Source: a virus. Taken from it: a stretch of 34,924 nt of DNA. The stretch spans positions 1 to 34,924 of IMG/VR virus record IMGVR_UViG_3300042691_031810; one strand, given 5' to 3'. The notes beneath the pieces were generated by a model that did no database searches, was not told the DNA's origin, and worked only from the letters and a program-made list of their open reading frames with translations. Positions 17,038-23,953 of this stretch are shown in pieces. Every line of letters begins with the position of its first letter. Position 1 is the first letter of the stretch. Made by a program: the position numbers and the translations under genes.

Positions 17038-17041
17038 TCCA

Positions 17042-17049
17042 TATTTATA
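17042..17049 (+). promoter_or_regulatory. TATTTATA motif, putative late promoter or start-site element
   Basis: Last eight bases of the recurrent motif, only three bases before the ATG at 17053. As a promoter it would give a leaderless or truncated message, so its role is less certain than at the sites further upstream of their genes. Confidence 0.35.
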
Positions 17050-17052
17050 GTT

Positions 17053-17601
17053 ATGAAACTTCTTACGGAATCGAAAACTATTAATGAGGGATTAGTTTAC
17101 CATAAAAATACAGGTACACCCTTACATGAATCAATCTATAGATATGGTTCTAAAATGTATTTTGGAATGTTCTATGAAGCAAGAAAATTATTCAAAGAGG
17201 GTAAATTATTAACCGAAAACGCTCAAGACCTGTGGTTTTTAACTGAAACTGATTTGGGGGAATCTGCCGTTTATAAAGGAAAGCAGATTTGGTTAGACTT
17301 TCCATACATCAACGAAGCTGAATATGATGGAAAAGAAGTGGAACTAAACCAACCTAAAAAAGGTGGTTCTAAGAAGTATTATGTTTATGTAAAGGATGGG
17401 GATAAGGTAAAAAAAGTTGAGTGGGGTGATACTACCGGTCTAAAAACTAAAATAGGTAACCTAGATGCAAGTAAAGCATTTGCAGCTAGACATAAATGTG
17501 ATACCGAAAAAGATAAAACTTCCGCAAATTGGTGGGCATGTAACCTACCTAAATACGCAAAACAACTTGGATTATCAGAACCTGCATATCGTTATTGGTA
17601 A
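17053..17601 (+). CDS. Probable prohead-associated protein with DUF5872-like C-terminal domain
   Basis: 182 residues. The C-terminal 85 residues (YYVYVKDGDKVKKVEWGD, then ARHKCD and WWAC) match a small domain of unknown function that I recall as DUF5872, common beside marine phage head genes. The N-terminal half begins MKLLTESKTINEG and is dotted with prohead-protease-like sites L/I-x-E (LLTE, FLTE, YINE before AEYDG). FLTE is the same sequence that precedes the cleaved bond in T4 gp23. I infer that the N-terminal half is a targeting/propeptide region and the C-terminal domain is retained in the capsid. Cys149 and Cys163 could bind metal with nearby His147. Confidence 0.6.
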   Translation: MKLLTESKTINEGLVYHKNTGTPLHESIYRYGSKMYFGMFYEARKLFKEGKLLTENAQDLWFLTETDLGESAVYKGKQIWLDFPYINEAEYDGKEVELNQPKKGGSKKYYVYVKDGDKVKKVEWGDTTGLKTKIGNLDASKAFAARHKCDTEKDKTSANWWACNLPKYAKQLGLSEPAYRYW

Positions 17602-17622
17602 TATGAAAAATTATTTGTATAT

Positions 17623-17892
17623 ATGGAAGAGAGATATGTTGATGTCATTATTGATGAATACAATAAGTACAGGATATTTACAAGTACAATTGATAGTGAT
17701 GAACTTTTGTGGCATCAAGACAAACGGGAAAGGGTTATTAGAATCTTTAGTGGTAGAGATTGGCAACTTCAATTTGATGACCAATTACCATTTACCTTGG
17801 AAGAGGGAAAGGATTACAAGATACCCGACCACACTTACCATAGGGTAATAAAAGGTAAAGATGATTTGATTATAAAGATAACTGAAAAATAA
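17623..17892 (+). CDS. Small cupin-like protein next to portal
   Basis: 89 residues, compact and beta-rich. The order ELLWHQDKRERVIRIFSG, WQLQFDD, FTLEEGKDYKIPDHTYHRVIKG, DLIIKI is typical of a single-domain cupin barrel: His/acidic residues in the first half, and G-x-x-Y-x-I-P with His-Arg-Val in the second. No enzymatic function can be assigned. It overlaps nothing; the stop is directly followed by the portal ATG (TAAATG), so the two are almost certainly translated from one message. An alternative frame opening at 17465 overlaps the upstream gene and has no recognisable features. Confidence 0.6.
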   Translation: MEERYVDVIIDEYNKYRIFTSTIDSDELLWHQDKRERVIRIFSGRDWQLQFDDQLPFTLEEGKDYKIPDHTYHRVIKGKDDLIIKITEK

Positions 17893-19764
17893 ATGGCAGA
17901 AGAAGTAAAAACAAACGGGTTCTTTGAGAGATTAAGAAAATTATTCTCTACCAAAGTAATCATTGCTAGGGATGAAAATGGTAATAGAAAAGTAGTAGAC
18001 CATGAACAACAACAGCAACTTTCTAACCTCAAATCCTTAAAAGATAGATTTTATCGTCTTCAGACAGGGTACAAGTACGAAAACTTTACCACTCAATTAT
18101 CCTATTCAACAATTCGTAGAGAGTTATTTTTGGATTACGATGCGATGGATAACGATCCAATCATTGCCTCTGCCTTAGATATTTATGCAGATGAGTGTAC
18201 AACTAAAAATGAGTATGGTGATATCCTAACTATTCGTACACAAAATCAGGAAGTTAAAGAAGCATTACACAATCTATTTTATGACATTCTGAATGTGGAA
18301 TTTAATTTGTGGCCTTGGGCTCGTAACCTATGTAAATACGGAGACCTGTTCCTTGTTTTAGAAATTGTAGAAGGAGAAGGAGTAGTTGGAATACATCCTC
18401 AATCTGTTTACCATGTAACTAGAACTGAAGGCCCATACGACCCATCTCGTGTTAATAAAAAAGAACCTGGCATCAAATTTACAATTGATCCCGATTATTT
18501 GGGTAAACATGAATATGATAACTATGAAGTTGCTCACTTCCGTCTTTATTCCGATACCAACTATCTACCGTATGGTAAGGCAATGTTGGAGAACGCAAGA
18601 CGATTATGGAAACAAATAACTCTTATGGAAGATGCGATGATGATTCATCGTATTATGAGAGCACCTGAAAAGAGAATATTTAAGATTGATATTGGTAATA
18701 TTCCTCCGCAGGAAGTTGATAACTATATGCAGAGGATTATCAATAAAATTAAAAAGACTCCGTTCGTAGACCAAAATACAGGAGATTATAACCTCAAGTA
18801 TAACATGATGAACATTACTGAGGATTTCTTCATGCCAGTTCGTGGTGGTGATAGTGGAACTTCAATTGATACTTTAGCTGGATTGCAATACGCTGCAATT
18901 GAAGATTTGGATTACTTGAAAGCAAAGATGTTTGCTGCTCTAAAAATACCAAAAGCATTCTTGGGATACGAGGAAGATATTAATGGCAAAGCAACATTGG
19001 CAGCCGAAGATATTCGTTTTGCTAGAACCGTACAAAGAATCCAACGAGTAATGATATCTGAACTTTCACAGATTGCAATGGTACATTTACTTGCAAACGG
19101 ATTCAAGGGTATGGATGTAGTTGATTTTGAATTAGAACTAACTAACCCATCAACTATATATGAACAGGAAAAGGTAAACCTATGGTCTCAAAAGGTTACA
19201 CTTGCAAAGGATATAAAAGATTTGAAACTTCTATCATCTGATTTCATTTATAATGAGATATTCCAATTATCTCAAGAGCAAATTGATAAACACCGTCAGG
19301 ATGTTGTACTTGATACATTTGATACCAACCGATTAACAAAGATAGAGAATGAAGGTGTAGACCCTTATGAAGAATCAAATCCTCAACCTGAAGAAGGTGG
19401 TGCACCTGCTGAAGGAGAAGCAGCACCTGAGGGAGAACCCGAAATGGAAGAATCAGTTGATGGAAGGATAGAAACATCTGCTGAAAATGGTGAATTAGGT
19501 GGAAGACCTAAGACAGCGGGTAATAGAGGTAGTGATGAAAACGCATTTGGAAGAGACCCATTAGGAAAAGCAGATGTAACCAGAAACTTCGGAAGAGAAA
19601 CTCGTAACGCTAGATTAGCTACAAGGTTAAAGGATATATCAAGCAAAGAAAAAGCCCTCCGTGATAATCTCAGGAAACGGATAAGAAAAGAGAGACTTTT
19701 TGAATCCCAAAATACGGATACAGGTTCGTTATTGGATGATAAGAACATATTACCTGACGAATAG
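17893..19764 (+). CDS. gp20: Portal vertex protein (T4 gp20-like)
   Basis: 623 residues; forms the dodecameric ring at the head vertex through which DNA passes and which nucleates prohead assembly. Recognisable gp20 stretches: LDYDAMDNDPIIASALDIYADE, IMRAPEKRIFKIDIGNIPP, MNITEDFFMPVRGGDSGT followed by IDTLAGLQ, and FAALKIPKAFLGYEED. T4 gp20 is 524 residues; the extra length is mainly a C-terminal tail (about 490-623) that is Glu/Pro/Ala-rich and then strongly basic (KALRDNLRKRIRKERLFES), with low complexity. The basic tail could touch DNA or scaffold (inference). The start follows the upstream stop with no gap. Confidence 0.93.
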   Translation: MAEEVKTNGFFERLRKLFSTKVIIARDENGNRKVVDHEQQQQLSNLKSLKDRFYRLQTGYKYENFTTQLSYSTIRRELFLDYDAMDNDPIIASALDIYADECTTKNEYGDILTIRTQNQEVKEALHNLFYDILNVEFNLWPWARNLCKYGDLFLVLEIVEGEGVVGIHPQSVYHVTRTEGPYDPSRVNKKEPGIKFTIDPDYLGKHEYDNYEVAHFRLYSDTNYLPYGKAMLENARRLWKQITLMEDAMMIHRIMRAPEKRIFKIDIGNIPPQEVDNYMQRIINKIKKTPFVDQNTGDYNLKYNMMNITEDFFMPVRGGDSGTSIDTLAGLQYAAIEDLDYLKAKMFAALKIPKAFLGYEEDINGKATLAAEDIRFARTVQRIQRVMISELSQIAMVHLLANGFKGMDVVDFELELTNPSTIYEQEKVNLWSQKVTLAKDIKDLKLLSSDFIYNEIFQLSQEQIDKHRQDVVLDTFDTNRLTKIENEGVDPYEESNPQPEEGGAPAEGEAAPEGEPEMEESVDGRIETSAENGELGGRPKTAGNRGSDENAFGRDPLGKADVTRNFGRETRNARLATRLKDISSKEKALRDNLRKRIRKERLFESQNTDTGSLLDDKNILPDE

Positions 19765-19784
19765 TGTGTTTTATTAGGGTGTAA

Positions 19785-19794
19785 TATATTTATA
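19785..19794 (+). promoter_or_regulatory. Putative late promoter TATATTTATA before the 19839 gene
   Basis: Exact copy of the ten-base motif, 44 bases before the ATG at 19839, inside the 74-base gap after the portal gene. No -35-like element is evident. Confidence 0.55.
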
Positions 19795-19838
19795 GTAGTA
19801 GATATATAGATTTATAGTTCGGACATAAAAATATCGCG

Positions 19839-20717
19839 ATGAAAGTTAAACATAGTAAGTTTAGAAATACGGCCATACTATTTGAATTGTTGGTCAAACA
19901 GATAACACATGAGGTGTTATCTAATTCCTCTAAACCTATTTCCGAGCAAATAATCAAAGAGTTTTTTAACTCCAAAAGAGAACTATCTAAGGAGTTGAAG
20001 TTGTACAATCAAATAGTAAAAGAAAAATACTCTAAGGTTGATGATGCTAAGTTGTTTCTTGAAGAAGTAATTTCTGAAAGAAAGAAGTTAGATGAAAACA
20101 AACTCAATAGAGAAAAGTACAATCTTATCAAAACTATAAAGGAATCTTATGATTTGCAGAAATTTCTATCATCAAATCTACAAAACTACCGAATTCTTGC
20201 ATCAATATATAAAGTTTTTGAAGCAAAGACCAAAGGTAGAACTGGTGAAATTCGTGAGTACATAGATGCTAACAATTTGGTACTTGAGCATATAACGGTA
20301 AAGCGTAGTTCAACTCCTAAAAAAGATGCTATCTACGAAGTATTCAAAACTCAATCTGAAGATATTCGCTTGTTAACATACAAATTGATGTTAGAAAACT
20401 TTAACAAGAAATACTCTACTCTAAATGATGAGCAGAAAAACTTGTTAAGGGAGTTTATCTATAATGTATCAAATACATCAACTTTCCCAGCTTATGTTAA
20501 AGAACAGGTAAAGAAAGTTCTTATAGAACTTGTAACCATATCTAAGATAGTAGATGATAAAGTTACCAAAATAAAAATTGCAGAGGTAGTGAAGTTGTTG
20601 AAGACAGGTAATATCTTAAAAGAAAATCAGGAAAAACAAGTTTCATTACTTATGTTATCTTACGAACTATTAAAAGAAATCAATCATGTCAAGTCCAATA
20701 GAAAGATTAAGAAGTAA
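19839..20717 (+). CDS. Conserved-looking helical protein between portal and protease, unknown function
   Basis: 292 residues, nearly all alpha-helical by composition, rich in Lys, Glu, Leu and Ile. It begins MKVKHSKFRNTAILFELLVKQIT, a start I recall from proteins of marine T4-like phages in the same place, but no function is known to me. Location between gp20 and gp21 is where T4 has its small prohead core genes 67 and 68, so a core or assembly role is reasonable (inference from position). It has its own upstream TATATTTATA motif and its last 32 bases overlap the next gene. Confidence 0.65.
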   Translation: MKVKHSKFRNTAILFELLVKQITHEVLSNSSKPISEQIIKEFFNSKRELSKELKLYNQIVKEKYSKVDDAKLFLEEVISERKKLDENKLNREKYNLIKTIKESYDLQKFLSSNLQNYRILASIYKVFEAKTKGRTGEIREYIDANNLVLEHITVKRSSTPKKDAIYEVFKTQSEDIRLLTYKLMLENFNKKYSTLNDEQKNLLREFIYNVSNTSTFPAYVKEQVKKVLIELVTISKIVDDKVTKIKIAEVVKLLKTGNILKENQEKQVSLLMLSYELLKEINHVKSNRKIKK

Positions 20718-21135
20718 GATTAGTGAAATTGTTAAAGAAGAGTTAACTCCTAAAAAGAAACTAAAGAAGGAGGCATCCGTAACTGCTAATGTGGCAGGTT
20801 ATGATACCCCTCGCGCATTTAATCCCGATGGTTCTCATACCAAAGGATATGTAAAAAGAATGGCAGGTGTTGCTGGATATTCTTCGGTAAACGAAAACAG
20901 ATTCCATCAATTGCGAAAGAATGAGAATACACCAAATCAAAAAATTGGTATTGGTATTCGTGAGATGAGAAAACAAATCACCGAGATAGAGAAATTTTTG
21001 GAATGGTATGGTAGAATTAAGAATGAAAATGGAATGAAGGGTGATGATTTTTGGAAAAGAACAAACAAGCATATTTATAAGATAAAAGAGAGGTTACAAG
21101 GTATAAGAGAAAAGATTAACAAACTATATAAGTAA
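20686..21135 (+). CDS. Small prohead-region protein with leader-like N-terminus
   Basis: 149 residues, not recognised. It opens with the amphipathic stretch IERLRSKISEIVKEEL, one of several similar leaders in this window, followed by a Gly/Asn/Pro-rich segment (AGYDTPRAFNPDG) and a helical C-terminus (IREMRKQITEIEKFLEWYGR). The start lies 32 bases inside the previous gene in another frame; the leader similarity supports this start over the later Met in VKRMAGVAGY. Possibly an internal head protein cleaved after IVKE (inference). Confidence 0.65.
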   Translation: MSSPIERLRSKISEIVKEELTPKKKLKKEASVTANVAGYDTPRAFNPDGSHTKGYVKRMAGVAGYSSVNENRFHQLRKNENTPNQKIGIGIREMRKQITEIEKFLEWYGRIKNENGMKGDDFWKRTNKHIYKIKERLQGIREKINKLYK

Positions 21136-21141
21136 ACTAAT

Positions 21142-21573
21142 ATGAAAATCACCCGCGAACAACTCCAATCTATTGTGAAAGAGGTAATGCAAGAAGAAAG
21201 CGATTACCAAGATTATTTCAAGGCAATGCTTTCTAAGCATGGTGTAAAATCTCCTGCCGAATTCAAATCTGATGAAGAGCGTAAAGATTTCTTTAATAAG
21301 GTAGAAGCTGGTTGGGATGGTGTGAACGAAAGAATTAAAGAAATTCGCACAGAACAAGCTAAAAGAGTTGAGGCTTTAAAATTAAAAGAAGCAGAAGAGG
21401 CAGAGAGATTACAAAAAGAAGCCGAAGAAAAAGCTCAACAACTAAAAGAGTTGAATGATAAAATTGATAATGCTATTGAAACATTAGAAGCACTTCGCCC
21501 AGCAGTACAGGAGGAAGTTCCTCCTATGCAACAATCAGAAGTTCCATTTCAGGAATACAAAAAGAAAAAGTAA
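21142..21573 (+). CDS. Small coiled-coil protein with leader-like N-terminus upstream of the protease
   Basis: 143 residues. The leader MKITREQLQSIVKEVMQEE parallels those at 20686 and 22193. The middle (DEERKDFFNKVEAGWDGV) may be a small helical domain; residues about 75-125 are an Ala/Glu/Lys-rich coiled coil; the end is basic (EYKKKK). Charge pattern and place suggest a prohead core or internal protein, similar in style to T4 gp67/gp68, without detectable sequence identity by eye. It starts six bases after the upstream stop and ends 18 bases before the protease gene. Confidence 0.62.
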   Translation: MKITREQLQSIVKEVMQEESDYQDYFKAMLSKHGVKSPAEFKSDEERKDFFNKVEAGWDGVNERIKEIRTEQAKRVEALKLKEAEEAERLQKEAEEKAQQLKELNDKIDNAIETLEALRPAVQEEVPPMQQSEVPFQEYKKKK

Positions 21574-21591
21574 TTTCTGATTCCAATTCTT

Positions 21592-22191
21592 ATGAAAACA
21601 CTTTTAGTAGAAACAAGACTTTTTGAGGGTAAATTACAAGAGAACGAAAATGGTGTTGTTCTTGTCAAAGGTGTACTACAAAGAGCAGATGCACAAAACC
21701 AAAATGGTAGAGTGTATCCTAAAGAGATTCTTGCAAGAGAAGTAAAAAAATACCAACAACTCATTAAGGAAAAAAGAGCGTTAGGTGAATTAGACCACCC
21801 TGATAGTTCTGTAATCAATCTTAAAAATGTTTCTCATAATATAAGAGAGTGTCATTGGGAAGGTGATGATGTGGTAGGTGTTGTAGAGATATTACCTACA
21901 CCATCTGGTAACATCTTGAAAGAATTATTGAAGTGTGGAATTCTATTGGGTATATCTTCTCGTGGTATGGGTTCAGTAGAAAACATCGGAGAAGGAAAAG
22001 TACAAGTAGGCGAAGATTTTGAATTGTTAGGTTGGGATTTTGTATCTAACCCTTCAACTCAAGGTGCATTTATGGAAACTCTTAATGAATCCGTAAGGAA
22101 AGATGTTCGCAAACAAATCGGAACAGATGTATGTGGTGAGTGGTGCAAAACACAACACCTTATCAGAGAAATTATAAGTGAATTAAACTAG
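21592..22191 (+). CDS. gp21: Prohead core protease (T4 gp21-like)
   Basis: 199 residues; serine protease that matures the prohead by cutting after (L/I)-x-E. Catalytic signatures: RALGELDHPDSS with His69 and LGISSRGMGSV with the active Ser at 122/123; the GWDFVSNPSTQGAF segment follows, as in gp21. T4 gp21 is 212 residues, so this is full length. The C-terminus HLIREIISELN looks like the leader motif of its neighbours, as expected if the protease is tethered and released by its own cleavage (inference). It is placed between core-like proteins and the scaffold, as in T4. Confidence 0.92.
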   Translation: MKTLLVETRLFEGKLQENENGVVLVKGVLQRADAQNQNGRVYPKEILAREVKKYQQLIKEKRALGELDHPDSSVINLKNVSHNIRECHWEGDDVVGVVEILPTPSGNILKELLKCGILLGISSRGMGSVENIGEGKVQVGEDFELLGWDFVSNPSTQGAFMETLNESVRKDVRKQIGTDVCGEWCKTQHLIREIISELN

Positions 22192-22192
22192 C

Positions 22193-22366
22193 ATGAAACT
22201 AACTCAATTACAATTGAGAACTCTTATCAGAGAAGAAATAAAGAAATTACGCGAGAATCTAATGGTAGCATGTCGTAATTGTGGGTGGAAGTGGAAATTT
22301 AAAGAAGGTGGAAACGACCCCTATATATGTCATCATTGTGGAGGGCATGGTGTACTCATAAAATAA
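22193..22366 (+). CDS. 57-residue zinc-ribbon microprotein with capsid-leader-like N-terminus
   Basis: Short frame with ATG at 22193 and TAA at 22364-22366, one base after the protease stop. The first 21 residues (MKLTQLQLRTLIREEIKKLR) are an amphipathic helix like the leaders at 20686 and 21142. The rest is a compact treble: ACRNCGWKWKF, then YICHHCGGHG, giving C-x2-C (residues 27 and 30) and C-x2-C (46 and 49), a zinc-ribbon pattern. I recall very similar small Cys domains in other marine phages. It could bind zinc and nucleic acid or protein inside the head; function is unknown. Confidence 0.75.
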   Translation: MKLTQLQLRTLIREEIKKLRENLMVACRNCGWKWKFKEGGNDPYICHHCGGHGVLIK

Positions 22367-22387
22367 TCAAACTAAACCAAACAAGTT

Positions 22388-22585
22388 ATGTTAATAGTGA
22401 AAGTAAACGGGAATATAGAAAAGGCATTGAAAACTTTGAAAAACAAAGTTATCAAAACACAACAAGTACAAGAGTTACAACGCAGAACTGAATATGTAAA
22501 ACCATCGGTAAAGCGTAGAACTGAAATCAAAGATGCAATCTACCGACAGAAAAAGAGGTCTGAAGCAGAAAAAGATTTCAACTAA
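22388..22585 (+). CDS. rpsU: Phage-encoded ribosomal protein bS21
   Basis: 65 residues. The sequence follows Bacteroidota-type bS21: MLIVKVNGNIEKALKTLKNK at the start, VQELQRRTEYVKPSV in the middle (usual form ELRxRxxFxKPSV) and KRRTEIKDAIYRQKKR at the end. Cellular bS21 binds the 30S platform near the 3' end of 16S rRNA. In Flavobacterium, bS21 with bS18 and bS6 holds the anti-Shine-Dalgarno tail, with Tyr54 as contact; Tyr52 here aligns with that residue after a two-residue deletion near the N-terminus. S21 genes are known from some other phages, such as pelagiphage and large phages. It sits after the zinc-ribbon gene and is followed directly by a terminator, so it is made with the core genes, not as an isolated insertion. 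Confidence 0.88.
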   Translation: MLIVKVNGNIEKALKTLKNKVIKTQQVQELQRRTEYVKPSVKRRTEIKDAIYRQKKRSEAEKDFN

Positions 22586-22588
22586 TTC

Positions 22589-22616
22589 AAAAGGAGAGAA
22601 TAAAAACTCTCCTTTT
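22589..22616 (+). terminator. Rho-independent terminator after bS21
   Basis: Stem AAAAGGAGAG (22589-22598) pairs with CTCTCCTTTT (22607-22616) around the eight-base loop AATAAAAA, followed by further T residues to 22619. It separates the portal-protease-bS21 unit from the scaffold-capsid unit and lies 23 bases before the next promoter motif. Confidence 0.88.
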
Positions 22617-22639
22617 TTTATTCGTTTTATCATAAACCC

Positions 22640-22649
22640 TATATTTATA
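22640..22649 (+). promoter_or_regulatory. Putative late promoter TATATTTATA for scaffold and capsid genes
   Basis: Exact motif followed by CTTAA, 104 bases before the scaffold ATG and immediately after a strong terminator. This is the clearest case for the motif acting as a forward promoter, since transcription of the capsid genes must restart here. Confidence 0.65.
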
Positions 22650-22665
22650 CTTAATTGATTGGAAT

Positions 22666-22688
22666 ACTCTATCAATCTTATATAGAGT
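22666..22688 (+). other. Leader hairpin in the scaffold 5' untranslated region
   Basis: Perfect seven-base stem ACTCTAT (22666-22672) with ATAGAGT (22682-22688) around a nine-base loop. It would lie near the 5' end of a transcript starting at the 22640 motif and might stabilise the abundant capsid mRNA (inference). Confidence 0.45.
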
Positions 22689-22753
22689 TCGATATAATCA
22701 AGTAATCTTATTCGGGCACAAAATCTATTAGCCTGAGCAAATCATAGAAGAAT

Positions 22754-23935
22754 ATGACAAGCAAACTATTAAAAGAAGCAATTGCTGATGCAAAGGCCGT
22801 TAGAGAAACCGCTCTTGCAAATGCAAAAATCGCTCTTGAAGAGGCTTTCACTCCTAAACTTCAATCTATGCTTTCTAGAAAACTAAAAGAAGAATTAGAA
22901 GGCGATGAATTAGAAGAAGAGGAAGAAGTTTCTGTAAAAGAGAACGCAGTATCTTCTGATATCGGTAAGGGTGATAACAAACAACCTGCCGCTAAAGCTT
23001 TCGATTCTGCAGCCGATTCTGATGAGCTAGGAAAAGCAGGTGTTAAAAAACAAACCGCTGCTTCTGGTGAAGAAGATGAAAATTTAGAGGTAGTAGCAGA
23101 AGGTGAAGAACTTGAAGAAGATGATGTTACTGGTGCAACCCCTGACTCTGGAATTAATGAAGAGGAAGAGGAAGTAAAAGAAGGTGAAGAACTTGCTAAA
23201 GAAGGCGAGGAAGAAGTAGCCAACGAAGGTGATGATCACGATATCGAATTGAGTGAAATCATTGCTGAATTGGAAGACGAACTTGCTAAAGAAGGTGAGG
23301 AAGAAGTAGCCAAAGAAGGTGAAGAGCACACTTATGAAGGTGAAGAACCTACTTATGAGGGTGAAGAAGTAGCCAAAGAAGGTGAAGAACTTGCTAAAGA
23401 AGGTGATGAACTTGATTTAGATGAAATCCTAAGAGAAATGGGATACGGTGACGCACCTGCAGCTGAAGTTGAAGAAGGTGAGGAGTTAGAAATCGACCTT
23501 GCAAAAGAAGGTGAAGATGCTACTGCTGATGTTGACGCACTTCAGAAAGAAGTTGAGGAAAAAGAAGAGGAATTAAAAGAAGCATACAAAGTTATCAAGT
23601 CTCTAAAAGGTACAATCAATGAGGTTAACCTTTTGAACGCGAAACTTCTTTATGTTAACAAACTATTCCGTTCTTATAACTTAACCAACGAACAGAAGTC
23701 TAAAATCGTTGAGACTTTAGACAGAACAAAGAATGTAAGAGAAGTTAAATTGGTTTACTCTACCATCGCCGAATCTTTCAGAGCAGGTGCTGGTGTATCA
23801 AGAAAACCTGTTACTAAACTTACCGAAAGTTATGCATCAAAACCAGCTAAATCTACTGCCCCTGCTAAGAAAGTAATTTCTGAAAGCGCAAACATGGCAA
23901 ACAGATTCAAAAAACTTGCTGGTATCAACAAATAA
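22754..23935 (+). CDS. gp22: Prohead scaffold (core) protein, T4 gp22-like, with acidic repeats
   Basis: 393 residues; forms the internal core on which the capsid shell assembles and is degraded by gp21. The N-terminal 65 residues are helical (AIADAKAVRETALANAKIAL). Residues about 55-260 are extremely Glu-rich with repeated [LV]AKEGEE units; one repeat of more than 30 bases recurs 90 bases apart (near 23191 and 23281). The C-terminal part has the stretch recognisable in marine T4-like scaffolds, INEVNLLNAKLLYVNKLFR, followed by LDRTKNVREVKLVYSTI and NRFKKLAGINK. T4 gp22 is 269 residues; the acidic repeats account for the extra length. Directly upstream of gp23 as in T4. Confidence 0.85.
   Translation: MTSKLLKEAIADAKAVRETALANAKIALEEAFTPKLQSMLSRKLKEELEGDELEEEEEVSVKENAVSSDIGKGDNKQPAAKAFDSAADSDELGKAGVKKQTAASGEEDENLEVVAEGEELEEDDVTGATPDSGINEEEEEVKEGEELAKEGEEEVANEGDDHDIELSEIIAELEDELAKEGEEEVAKEGEEHTYEGEEPTYEGEEVAKEGEELAKEGDELDLDEILREMGYGDAPAAEVEEGEELEIDLAKEGEDATADVDALQKEVEEKEEELKEAYKVIKSLKGTINEVNLLNAKLLYVNKLFRSYNLTNEQKSKIVETLDRTKNVREVKLVYSTIAESFRAGAGVSRKPVTKLTESYASKPAKSTAPAKKVISESANMANRFKKLAGINK
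23187..23415 (+). repeat. Acidic AKEGEE repeats in the scaffold gene
   Basis: Several copies of a unit encoding [LV]AKEGEE, interspersed with TYEGEE variants. The stretch ACTTGCTAAAGAAGG.GAGG continuing into GAAGTAGCC occurs at about 23191 and again at 23281. Degenerate tandem expansion in a charged, probably unstructured region. Confidence 0.8.
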
Positions 23936-23953
23936 ACTAAACAAAAAAACACA

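Noticed and set aside
17465-17848. Plus-strand frame of 127 codons overlapping the DUF5872-like and cupin-like genes
   Set aside because: It overlaps two better frames and its product has no recognisable features.
19383-19748. Minus-strand frame of 121 codons opposite the portal C-terminus
   Set aside because: Ser/Pro-rich mirror of the low-complexity Glu/Ala/Gly tail; the portal frame is certain.
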